A stretch of 37,403 bases of DNA from Halanaerobiales bacterium (GTDB lineage: Bacteria > Bacillota > Halanaerobiia > Halanaerobiales > M55B127): contig JAIPEX010000013.1 in the NCBI GenBank assembly GCA_021736945.1, positions 1 to 37,403 of the forward strand, read 5' to 3'. This document shows, in pieces, positions 13,203-21,635 of the stretch; position 1 is the stretch's first letter, and each line of letters begins with the position of its first letter. The notes beneath the pieces were generated by a model. That model worked only from the letters and a program-made list of their open reading frames with translations, had not been told where the DNA came from and made no database searches. The translations under genes were made by a program, and so were the position numbers.

Positions 13203-14969
13203 CTATTCCCCCTTGTCTAGACTTTTAAATTCTTTTAAACTAAATACAACTAATGATTTTTCAACTCCTTCAATATCTATTTCTTTATACTTCCAATTTA
13301 ATTTTTTATAAATTTCAGCTAGACCATAGTAGGTATTCTCACCTATCAAAATTTCCTCAGGACCACTAACCTCTCCTAATTCCATTGTATTATGAACTAC
13401 CTGCCCCATTGTTTTAAACTCCATTCTCTTATTAGTACCAATATCACCTAGAATTATTTTACCGGTATTTACAACAATCGAAGGTTTTAATTCTATTCTT
13501 TCTTTTTCAAGATAATTCATAATTTCAATAGCAGCTTTAACTGCTCTATTTCTATGATTGTCTTGTCCAAAATCTTTATTCCAATATGCTAAAAGGCCAT
13601 CTCCTAAATATTTATCTATTACTCCATCATATTTAAAAATGATTTTAGATATGTTTTCATAAAAGTGATTCAAATCTTCTATTACTTTTTTTGGAGTACT
13701 TTCTTGGGAATATCTGTTAAAGTTTTCAAATTCAAATAAAATTAATGTAGCAGGTGTCTTATCCCCTTTTAATTTCAACATCTCGGGCTTATCAACTATT
13801 TTTTTAATTAAATAGGGAGAAAAATATGGTTTCAATTTATCAACAATTTCAAATTTTTCTTTTCTTCTAAATCCAAACCAACTAATTAAACTTATTATAT
13901 ATAAGATAAAAATCCCTATTAAATAGACAGATACTTCTGTAAACAAATAATGATAAATTGTTACATAGTAATTAAGGGATAATATTATTACGCTTAATAC
14001 AATAAGAGCAATTAATGATCGATATGGATTATATCTTTCAAAAAGATAAAATGCCAACCATAATAAAATGAAAGCAATAATAATAGTCTGCCATGAGCTA
14101 TTTACTTTTATAAATGTTTGATGTAAATAATTGTTAGTCATCTGTCCTAATAATTGTATTTTGCTAATACTACTATCTGGAGAAAAAATCGAAGGATAAT
14201 TTTGACTTTGATTCTTTTTAGTAACTCCAAGTAAAATAATATTATCCTTAATAAATTCAGAATTGTAATTGTCATTTAAATAATCATGTAAAGAAATTTT
14301 AGGTATAGTACCAGCAGGTCCTAAATAATTAACTAAATATTCTCCCTCAGTAATTGAAATTTCTTCCTCTAAAGCTAATTCAGCTGCCCTTCTTCCAATC
14401 GGTAGATAAGTCGTATTTCGATCTATAAAAAGGGGAGGCAAACTCCGAATAGTTCCATCCTTATCGGAAATAATATTAGTATGTCCTAACTTAACTAGAT
14501 TCATAAAAGAAGAAATTGGTGTATTTACAGAATTAACGTTATATTCTTTTTTTCTTTGAGAAATTTGATTAACACTATAATCTATTGATACAGGCATCAC
14601 AATATTCTTGTTTTCTCTTAAACGATCAATCATTAAACTGTCTGCCTGTGCTGTTCGAGCATTATCAAATAATATATCAAATACTATAACATTGGCGCCG
14701 TCATTATTTAGTTTTTCAATTCCTTCTACATAATAGCTTCTATTTATTGGCCAGTCCCCAAGTTTTTTGGTAGTAAGGTCATTAATTTCAATAATTGTAA
14801 CATCACTATTTACTTCTTCAATATCAGATAAATATTCAATTTTTTGATATGTATCATATATGTAATTATCGATTTTTGAAAAACTATTGTAATAATAGCC
14901 TAAAATTACGACAACTATTATTAAAGTGTATATTAGTATTTTTTTAGTATTAAACTGATATTCATTCAT
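13203..14969 (-). CDS. CHASE2 domain sensor with C-terminal class III adenylate/guanylate cyclase homology domain
   Basis: N-terminal TM, CHASE2 (DVTIIEINDLTTKKLGDWPINRSYYVEGIEKLNNDGANVIVFDILF), three TM helices, then cyclase-like domain (YDGVIDKYLGDGLLAYW, GDIGTNKRMEFKTMGQ). Confidence 0.88.
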   Translation of the reverse strand: MNEYQFNTKKILIYTLIIVVVILGYYYNSFSKIDNYIYDTYQKIEYLSDIEEVNSDVTIIEINDLTTKKLGDWPINRSYYVEGIEKLNNDGANVIVFDILFDNARTAQADSLMIDRLRENKNIVMPVSIDYSVNQISQRKKEYNVNSVNTPISSFMNLVKLGHTNIISDKDGTIRSLPPLFIDRNTTYLPIGRRAAELALEEEISITEGEYLVNYLGPAGTIPKISLHDYLNDNYNSEFIKDNIILLGVTKKNQSQNYPSIFSPDSSISKIQLLGQMTNNYLHQTFIKVNSSWQTIIIAFILLWLAFYLFERYNPYRSLIALIVLSVIILSLNYYVTIYHYLFTEVSVYLIGIFILYIISLISWFGFRRKEKFEIVDKLKPYFSPYLIKKIVDKPEMLKLKGDKTPATLILFEFENFNRYSQESTPKKVIEDLNHFYENISKIIFKYDGVIDKYLGDGLLAYWNKDFGQDNHRNRAVKAAIEIMNYLEKERIELKPSIVVNTGKIILGDIGTNKRMEFKTMGQVVHNTMELGEVSGPEEILIGENTYYGLAEIYKKLNWKYKEIDIEGVEKSLVVFSLKEFKSLDKGE

Positions 14970-14994
14970 ACGAAGTCCTCCAGAACATATTGAA

Positions 14995-15013
14995 GGGAGG
15001 CGTTAGGCCTCCC
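14995..15013. terminator. Inverted repeat, possible terminator between aminopeptidase and CHASE2 gene
   Basis: GGGAGGC(14995-15001)/GCCTCCC(15007-15013); U-tract on - strand is weak. Confidence 0.5.
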
Positions 15014-15024
15014 CCTTATTTTAA

Positions 15025-16425
15025 TTAATTTTCTAAGAATGTAAGATATGCAAGATAAGTGTTATAAACATCTATTTTCCCTACTACTTCATAGGGGGAA
15101 TGCATAGCTAAAACTGCAGGCCCTGCATCCACTACATCCATATTGTAGTTAGCTAAAAACTGGGCGATAGTTCCTCCACCACCCTCATCTACTTTACCTA
15201 ATTCCGCAACTTGCCATATCACTCCTGCCTTATTCAGTAAGGAGCGTACTTGAGCCATAAATTCTGCAGTCGCTTCTGATGAACCAGCTTTACCGCGAGC
15301 ACCAGTATATTTAGTTAATACAACTCCTTTGTTAATAAATGCAGCATTCCTTTTATCAAATACTTCGGAGAAGTTAGAATCATAAGCTGCATTTACATCT
15401 CCAGAAAGCGAACTTGATTTTTCAAGAATTTCTCTTAAGTCAAGTTCACTGTAATCTTTATAATATTTACTAGTTATTTTAGCCACAACATTTTCAAAAA
15501 ACCGAGACTGCATTCCTGTTGTTCCCATACTACCTATTTCTTCTTTATCTACTAGTACAGTTACAGCAGTATATTCGGGTTGATTAGTGTCTAAAAGCGC
15601 TTTTAGACCGGTATAACTACATACCCTATCATCATGTCCATAGCCTCCAAGCAGAGCTCTATCAAAGCCTACATCTCTCACTCCAGCGGCAGGAACTATC
15701 TGTAAGTCAGCACTAACTAGATCTTCGCCGTTGATATCATATTCGTTTTCCAGATGCTTTATTACAGCACTTTTTATTTTATCATTACCGTTTTCCTCAT
15801 CTTCATCATCTAAGGGTATACTTCCAACAATTAGATTAAGATGTTGAGCATTAATAGCTTCACTCATTTTCTTTTCTCTCTGCTTTTTACCTAAATGAGG
15901 TAAAATATCACTTATATAAAATACGGGATCGTCCTCTTTCTCACCAATACTTATTTCTATTTTTGTACCATCTTCTTTAATTACTAATCCTCTCAATGCT
16001 AAAGGAATAGTTACCCATTGAAATTTCTTGATTCCACCATAATAATGGGTGCCAAAATATGCTAGTCCACCATCTTCATAAAGGGGATTAGGTTTCAAGT
16101 CAATACGGGGGGAATCCATATGAGCAGCAACAATACGAAGCCCCTCTTTAAGATCTTTTTCACCTATAACTGCGGCAATTAATTGTCGATCTCTATTTAC
16201 TGCAAATACTTTATCGCCTGCCTGCAATGAGTCGACCTCATCTATTCTTTTAAATCCTTCTTGCTCAAGCATTTCTACCGATCCACTTGTAAACTCTCGT
16301 TCTGTTTTGTTTTCTTCTAAAAACGTTCCATATTCTTTATTAAATTTAAAAACTTCTTCCTTCTCAACATCTTCCATTTCTAACCAGGCATTTTTCGCCT
16401 CATAACTTTTATCAGTTTTTGACAT
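15025..16425 (-). CDS. M18 family aminopeptidase
   Basis: 466 aa; VAAHMDSPRIDLKPNPLYE, GGYGHDDRVCSYTGL, VLVDKEEIGSMGTTGMQSRF, LAMHSPYEV metal-binding motifs of M18. Confidence 0.94.
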   Translation of the reverse strand: MSKTDKSYEAKNAWLEMEDVEKEEVFKFNKEYGTFLEENKTEREFTSGSVEMLEQEGFKRIDEVDSLQAGDKVFAVNRDRQLIAAVIGEKDLKEGLRIVAAHMDSPRIDLKPNPLYEDGGLAYFGTHYYGGIKKFQWVTIPLALRGLVIKEDGTKIEISIGEKEDDPVFYISDILPHLGKKQREKKMSEAINAQHLNLIVGSIPLDDEDEENGNDKIKSAVIKHLENEYDINGEDLVSADLQIVPAAGVRDVGFDRALLGGYGHDDRVCSYTGLKALLDTNQPEYTAVTVLVDKEEIGSMGTTGMQSRFFENVVAKITSKYYKDYSELDLREILEKSSSLSGDVNAAYDSNFSEVFDKRNAAFINKGVVLTKYTGARGKAGSSEATAEFMAQVRSLLNKAGVIWQVAELGKVDEGGGGTIAQFLANYNMDVVDAGPAVLAMHSPYEVVGKIDVYNTYLAYLTFLEN

Positions 16426-16623
16426 ATATAGTTTCCTCCTATAATTGTTTAGACTTAAATTTATTATAACTTAGAAATAGTGATAATTCAATTTTATATA
16501 GAATTATTATTTTCTCACCAGCAAATGAACTCAGTTTCTTTTAAGTTTTTCTTTAATGTCAAAATTATTATCCATGTATATACAATACTTTTTAACAATA
16601 TTTTAAATTAGATTATCAGGTTT

Positions 16624-16644
16624 TTATAAGTTGAATTCTTATAA
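16624..16644. promoter_or_regulatory. Perfect palindrome TTATAAG-TTGAATT-CTTATAA upstream of ccdA, possible operator
   Basis: 7-7-7 inverted repeat 20 bp upstream of a -35-like element; no U-tract, so not terminator-like. Confidence 0.4.
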
Positions 16645-16664
16645 AGTTGATAGGATAAATAAGA

Positions 16665-16693
16665 TTGATAAAATATAATTATTGTGGTAAAAT
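16665..16693 (+). promoter_or_regulatory. Candidate sigma-A promoter for ccdA-tlpA
   Basis: TTGATA (16665-16670), 17-bp spacer, TAAAAT (16688-16693). Confidence 0.6.
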
Positions 16694-16738
16694 ATATTTA
16701 AATATTCAAATAAATAAAACTGATATGGATGTGTTTAT

Positions 16739-17419
16739 ATGAATGGAGATTTATCATTATTTATTGCCTTTTCGGCAGGTTTATTATCGTTTCTTTCTCC
16801 CTGTGTATTACCTTTAATTCCATCTTATCTAGCTTTTTTACTGGGAGATTATACAGACCAAAAGAAAAAAGATAAAAAATATTCAATATTACCTGCTATA
16901 ATATTTATTTTGGGTTTTACATTGGTCTTTATACTACTAGGACTTTCTGCCACTTTTATTGGGAAGTTTTTACTTAGAAACCAAGCTATCTTAAGGAAAA
17001 TTAGTGGGGTTATAATTATCATCTTTGGACTGCATATTAGTGGTATAATAAAATTAAAATGGCTTTATTATGAAAAAAAGCTTTCCATAACCGAAAAATC
17101 CAATAAGTATTTACAGTCTTTTGTACTTGGGTTAGGTATTGCATTAGCCTGGACTCCTTGTATTGGACCAATTTTATCATCAATTCTAATTCTTGCTGGT
17201 AACAGTCAAAACATTTTTGCAGGTGGTTTTTTATTATTTATTTATTCAACAGGATTTGCGCTCCCCTTCTTAATCACGGCCTTAGCAGCTAAGAAAGTTC
17301 TTCCGGCTATCAAAAAAATGAATAAATATTTAAATTATATAAATATTGTTAGTGGTATTTTAATTATTATTCTTGGTCTCCTTGTCTATACAAATAATTT
17401 AAATTTCATAACTTTTTAG
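16739..17419 (+). CDS. ccdA: Cytochrome c biogenesis/thiol-reduction membrane protein CcdA
   Basis: 226 aa, 6 TM; SAGLLSFLSPCVLPLIPSYLAFL and GLGIALAWTPCIGPILSSIL Cys-Pro motifs. Confidence 0.95.
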   Translation: MNGDLSLFIAFSAGLLSFLSPCVLPLIPSYLAFLLGDYTDQKKKDKKYSILPAIIFILGFTLVFILLGLSATFIGKFLLRNQAILRKISGVIIIIFGLHISGIIKLKWLYYEKKLSITEKSNKYLQSFVLGLGIALAWTPCIGPILSSILILAGNSQNIFAGGFLLFIYSTGFALPFLITALAAKKVLPAIKKMNKYLNYINIVSGILIIILGLLVYTNNLNFITF

Positions 17420-17432
17420 GAGGTATAAAAAG

Positions 17433-17957
17433 ATGATTTTATCTCGAAAAAAAATACTGGTGGTAATAACTTCTCTTATCCTTATCGTGGGAATTTGGAC
17501 TTTAATAGGAACTTTTACAAACGAAACTGTTCATTCTGAAACAGAAGTAGGGGTAGAAGTTGGCATGAAAGCTCCTGACTTTACCATAAATAACGTGAAC
17601 GGTGAAGAAGTTAGTCTCAGTGATTACCAGGGAACAAAAGTATTTTTAAATTTTTGGGCCAGTTGGTGCCCACCTTGTAGAGAGGAAATGCCTTCCATCC
17701 AAAAACTACACAAAAACTATGATGATATAAAGGTTTTGGCTGTAAACTCCGGAGAAAGCAAAGAGAAGGTACTAAATTTTCTAATGGAAAACAACTTTTC
17801 ATTTACTACTCTTTTAGATAAAAATGGAAAAGTAACTACAGATTATTTAATAAGAGGTATTCCAAGTACTTTTGTTATCGATAAAGAAGGTATTATTGTA
17901 AGAAAACAGAGAGGTGCTATAACTTACGGGAAAATGGAAGAAATGATAAATCAATAA
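17433..17957 (+). CDS. TlpA/ResA-like membrane-anchored thiol-disulfide oxidoreductase
   Basis: N-terminal signal anchor, GMKAPDFTINNVNGEEVSLSDYQGTKVFLNFWASWCPPCREEMPS (CPPC); RGIPSTFVIDKEG. Confidence 0.94.
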   Translation: MILSRKKILVVITSLILIVGIWTLIGTFTNETVHSETEVGVEVGMKAPDFTINNVNGEEVSLSDYQGTKVFLNFWASWCPPCREEMPSIQKLHKNYDDIKVLAVNSGESKEKVLNFLMENNFSFTTLLDKNGKVTTDYLIRGIPSTFVIDKEGIIVRKQRGAITYGKMEEMINQ

Positions 17958-17960
17958 CAC

Positions 17961-17988
17961 AAAAGTGACCTTTCACAAGGTCACTTTT
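17961..17988. terminator. Bidirectional intrinsic terminator between convergent tlpA (+) and CoADR-like (-) genes
   Basis: Perfect 12-bp stem AAAAGTGACCTT/AAGGTCACTTTT, 4-nt loop, T-run on both strands. Confidence 0.93.
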
Positions 17989-17996
17989 TTAAATTT

Positions 17997-19349
17997 CTAT
18001 TTCTTATTTTTTAATTTCTTTTCTGCAACCATTCCTAAAACTGCCACTGGATCCTTAGGTGTAGAATAAGGAGGAGCATATGCTAAATCAATTTGGAATA
18101 AGTCTTCTGCTCTCAATTCACTATATATAGCTGTGCTCAATACATCTACCCTCTTATCTACTTTGTCTTCACCTTCTATCTGAACACCTAATATCCTGTG
18201 AGTCTTTTTATCAAAAATCCCTCTAATTTTCATCTTTTTAAAATTCGGAAAATAACTGGCATGATTAGAACCAGTAATTGAAACCACTAATGGCTCATAT
18301 CCGCTTTCCTCAGCTTCTTTTTCATCAAGTCCTGTTTTTGCTACTGTATAATCGAATATTTTTGTAATAGCAGTCTGGAATACACCTAAATGATGGTTAT
18401 TACCCCCACCAGCATTTTCGCCAGCTACTCTACCTTGTTTATTAGCTGTAGATCCCATTGGAACCCAGGCTTTTTCATCTGTTAAAAGATTGATGGTTTC
18501 TGCACAATCACCAGCAGCATAAATATCTTCTTCACTAGTTTCCATTCTTTCATTGACGGCAATAGCACCTGTATCACCAATTTCTATTCCACCTTTTTTA
18601 GCTAATGTAATTTCTGGTTTAATTCCTAAAGATAAAAGCACAAAATCTGTATCAATTTCTTTACCAGAACTTGTAATCACTTTATCAACAGCATCTTCAC
18701 CCTTAAAAGAACTTACTCCATCTCCTAGCACTAGGTTTACATCCTGTTCTCTAAGATGTTGATCCACATATTTTGTTATTTCTTCACTAAAAGGTGGTAA
18801 AATTTTATCTTCAAGTTCAACAACCGTAACTTCTTTATCTAATTCAGAAAAAGCTTCCGCCATTTCTAGGCCAATTAGCCCCGCACCTATTATCGTAACT
18901 TTTTCTAAACCTTTTACTTTCTCTTTTATCCGATCAGCGTCTTTAACTGAGCGCAGAGGATATATATTTTCTAAATCTATACCTGGAATTGGTGGAACAA
19001 CTGGTTTAGCTCCTGTTGTTATAATCAATTTATCATACTGATAAGTTCCTTCAGTGTCTTCCTTTAAGTTTTTATATTTTAAAGTTTTCTTTTCTTTATC
19101 AATATCTATCACTTCATGTTCTATCTTAACATCTACATTATATTTTTCTGCAAATTCATCAGGTGTATTTATTACGACTTTTTTTCTGGATTTAGTTACA
19201 CCTGAAATATAATAGGGTAAGCCACAACCTGCATAGGAAATATCTTTGCCTTTTTCAAAAAGTACAATTTCAGCTTCCTCGTTTGTTCTACGTGCCTTAG
19301 CTGCAGCACTTGTACCTGCTGCTACCCCACCAACTACTGCAATTTTCAT
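17997..19349 (-). CDS. CoA-disulfide reductase / NADH oxidase-type FAD-dependent pyridine nucleotide-disulfide oxidoreductase
   Basis: 450 aa; GGVAAGTSAAAKARR, ISYAGCGLPYYISG single-Cys motif, IIGAGLIGLEMAEAF, YAAGDCAE; no rhodanese extension. Confidence 0.9.
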   Translation of the reverse strand: MKIAVVGGVAAGTSAAAKARRTNEEAEIVLFEKGKDISYAGCGLPYYISGVTKSRKKVVINTPDEFAEKYNVDVKIEHEVIDIDKEKKTLKYKNLKEDTEGTYQYDKLIITTGAKPVVPPIPGIDLENIYPLRSVKDADRIKEKVKGLEKVTIIGAGLIGLEMAEAFSELDKEVTVVELEDKILPPFSEEITKYVDQHLREQDVNLVLGDGVSSFKGEDAVDKVITSSGKEIDTDFVLLSLGIKPEITLAKKGGIEIGDTGAIAVNERMETSEEDIYAAGDCAETINLLTDEKAWVPMGSTANKQGRVAGENAGGGNNHHLGVFQTAITKIFDYTVAKTGLDEKEAEESGYEPLVVSITGSNHASYFPNFKKMKIRGIFDKKTHRILGVQIEGEDKVDKRVDVLSTAIYSELRAEDLFQIDLAYAPPYSTPKDPVAVLGMVAEKKLKNKK

Positions 19350-20632
19350 TCTTTATCCGCTCCTTTTTTAGAAAAATTCGCTTCAATAGACTTAATCAAA
19401 GCATTGTTCACAGAAACTCCTACTGGGTTTACTATTTCATATTGATGTTTTAATGTTTTTTGTAAATCTTCATTTACATACCCAGTTGGAAGTGGACATT
19501 CAAGTCCATTGACTAAAAAATTAAAATGTCTTTGGGCTATTTCATAAGCACTGATCGCTTTAAATGCACAACTTGTTTTAGCCCCATCACATAAAACCCC
19601 ACCAATATCACTATATATATTATTAATTCCTTCTTCAATCATTTCATTTTTTTCTTCTAAATACAGTAAAGCAGCTAACAATCCAGGAGCTGCAGCTGTA
19701 AAAAGACCACATAAAGATGATAACTTTCCAATTTTTATTTTTATAAAATATGCTATTAAGTGAGCTAAAAGTGTTGCTTTTAAGATTTCGGTTTCATTTT
19801 TATCTAATTCCAAACCTGATAAGTGGGTGCCAAGTGTTATAAAAATACCCTGATTACCACTACCGGAAGAGGCTAAAGCCGGCAACTCTGCACCTGCCAT
19901 TCTGGCATCTATTCCAGCCGCTACTTCCGCAGCCGAGTTTCTTATGAAATCATCTCCGGCCATTTTTTTATATTGTCTTCCAATCCCACAACCTTCATTA
20001 TTTAAACCGGCTTCTGCTAACTCTTGATTAGTAAGTAAGCCTTGTTTTAAATATCTTTCCATTGAAACATCAAATTGCTTTTCCATTAAATCAACTATTT
20101 CTCGAATATTCATGTTTTTTATTTCATTTTCTAAATTAAATTTCATGTTCTTTTCTTCCATTAGATCCTCATTCTTATATATAGGATCACTATCTACTTT
20201 TATCTGAGTCAAATTGGTGTGACTTTTAACAATTGTTGACTCTACAACATTGTCTCCAAAAATCTCAGCTTTAATAAATAATTCTTCCTGATCTTCTATA
20301 ACTTTCAATTCTACTAAATCTATAATTTCTTCCCCTTTTTTTATAACTTCTTCTTCTAAACTATTTAATAGTGTCAATTTTTTATCCGCAGAATTTTCAA
20401 TAAAAAATCCGAGGGCAGCTGCTAATCTATTCCCTCCATACCTATCGGTACCAGGAATCCCGGTCCGCATTCCGTTCTTATATACATAACCATCCATTTT
20501 AACTACAATTTTTTGAAGTTCTCCTTCTGAGAAATCTGCAGCTCTTGCAACTGCATAAGCCACCGCTGCTGGTTCCGTACATCCATTAGCTAACTCTAGT
20601 TCCTGGTTGATAAACTTCTGGAGTAATTTCAT
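19346..20632 (-). CDS. UPF0597/L-serine dehydratase alpha-like family (CyuA/YhaM-type L-cysteine desulfidase)
   Basis: 428 aa; ELELANGCTEPAAVAYAVA, GIPGTDRYGGNRLAAALG, SSGSGNQGIFITLG; conserved cysteines; 4-nt overlap with CoADR-like gene. Confidence 0.87.
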   Translation of the reverse strand: MKLLQKFINQELELANGCTEPAAVAYAVARAADFSEGELQKIVVKMDGYVYKNGMRTGIPGTDRYGGNRLAAALGFFIENSADKKLTLLNSLEEEVIKKGEEIIDLVELKVIEDQEELFIKAEIFGDNVVESTIVKSHTNLTQIKVDSDPIYKNEDLMEEKNMKFNLENEIKNMNIREIVDLMEKQFDVSMERYLKQGLLTNQELAEAGLNNEGCGIGRQYKKMAGDDFIRNSAAEVAAGIDARMAGAELPALASSGSGNQGIFITLGTHLSGLELDKNETEILKATLLAHLIAYFIKIKIGKLSSLCGLFTAAAPGLLAALLYLEEKNEMIEEGINNIYSDIGGVLCDGAKTSCAFKAISAYEIAQRHFNFLVNGLECPLPTGYVNEDLQKTLKHQYEIVNPVGVSVNNALIKSIEANFSKKGADKE

Positions 20633-20720
20633 CTAAAATTATGCCCCCTATCTCTTTTTTACTTTATTCTGGATAAAATGATTAAATTCCTTTAATCTAT
20701 TTTTAGTTCAGGGATAAAAT

Positions 20721-20750
20721 AAAAGTGCCTGGTTTTATCCAGACACTTTT
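20721..20750 (-). terminator. Terminator downstream of the feoAB-mrp operon
   Basis: AAAAGTGCCTGG(20721-20732)/CCAGACACTTTT(20739-20750), one mismatch in a 12-bp stem with A/T tracts. Confidence 0.8.
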
Positions 20751-20766
20751 CATATATACTATTTTT

Positions 20767-21618
20767 TTAAGCCTGACCTGGTCCACCTTTTAAATCCATA
20801 GGTTCTAAGGAAGGATCAAACTCTTTTTTTCTTTTAATAACTTCTTTAGCAATTTTATTGAATTCTCTACTAATATCATCATTATTAGCTTCTTCAACTA
20901 CTGGATTACCTTTATCTCCACCTTCTCTAACATGCTTCATCAAAGGAAGCTGTCCCAGTAAATCAACATTTAATAACTTAGCTAGTTCTTTACCACCGTT
21001 TTTACCGAATATATATTCCTTGTTCCCACATTCTGAACATTCATAATAAGCCATATTTTCAATAATTCCCAAAATTTCGGAATCCATTTTTTCTGCCATA
21101 TGACCTACTCTACCAGCAACATTAGTAGCTGTAACTTGGGGAGTTGTTACTATCAAAGTCCTGGCATGGGGTAATTTCTGCATTATATTTAAAACCATAT
21201 CTCCAGTTCCAGGGGGTAAGTCTAAAAGAAGATAGTCTAATTCATTCCAAACTACATCCTGGAAAAACTGCTGCAGTGCGCCTAAAAGAAGGGGACTTCT
21301 CCAAATTACAGGATTCTTCTCATTTACAAACGAACCCATTGAAATTACCTTAACACCCATTTTTTGAGCAGGGTGAATTAATTCGGATTCCTGTTCAACT
21401 TTAACTTCTTCTTCTATCCCTATAATCCGAGGAATACTAAATCCATGTACATCTGCATCAATAATACCAACATTTTTACCCTGGTTTTGTAAAGCCACAG
21501 CCAAATTAGCAGTTACTGTAGATTTACCAACTCCACCTTTCCCACTAGCAATAGCTATTAAACCTTCACTTATTGAACCGTGTTCTAATTCAATTTTACC
21601 ATCTTTAATTTCATACAT
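20767..21618 (-). CDS. Mrp/NBP35 (ApbC) family P-loop ATPase, Fe-S cluster carrier
   Basis: 283 aa; IASGKGGVGKSTVTANLAVAL, DLPPGTGDMVLNIMQ, CSEC pair. Confidence 0.95.
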   Translation of the reverse strand: MYEIKDGKIELEHGSISEGLIAIASGKGGVGKSTVTANLAVALQNQGKNVGIIDADVHGFSIPRIIGIEEEVKVEQESELIHPAQKMGVKVISMGSFVNEKNPVIWRSPLLLGALQQFFQDVVWNELDYLLLDLPPGTGDMVLNIMQKLPHARTLIVTTPQVTATNVAGRVGHMAEKMDSEILGIIENMAYYECSECGNKEYIFGKNGGKELAKLLNVDLLGQLPLMKHVREGGDKGNPVVEEANNDDISREFNKIAKEVIKRKKEFDPSLEPMDLKGGPGQA

Positions 21619-21635
21619 TCTATTTTCCTCCCTTT

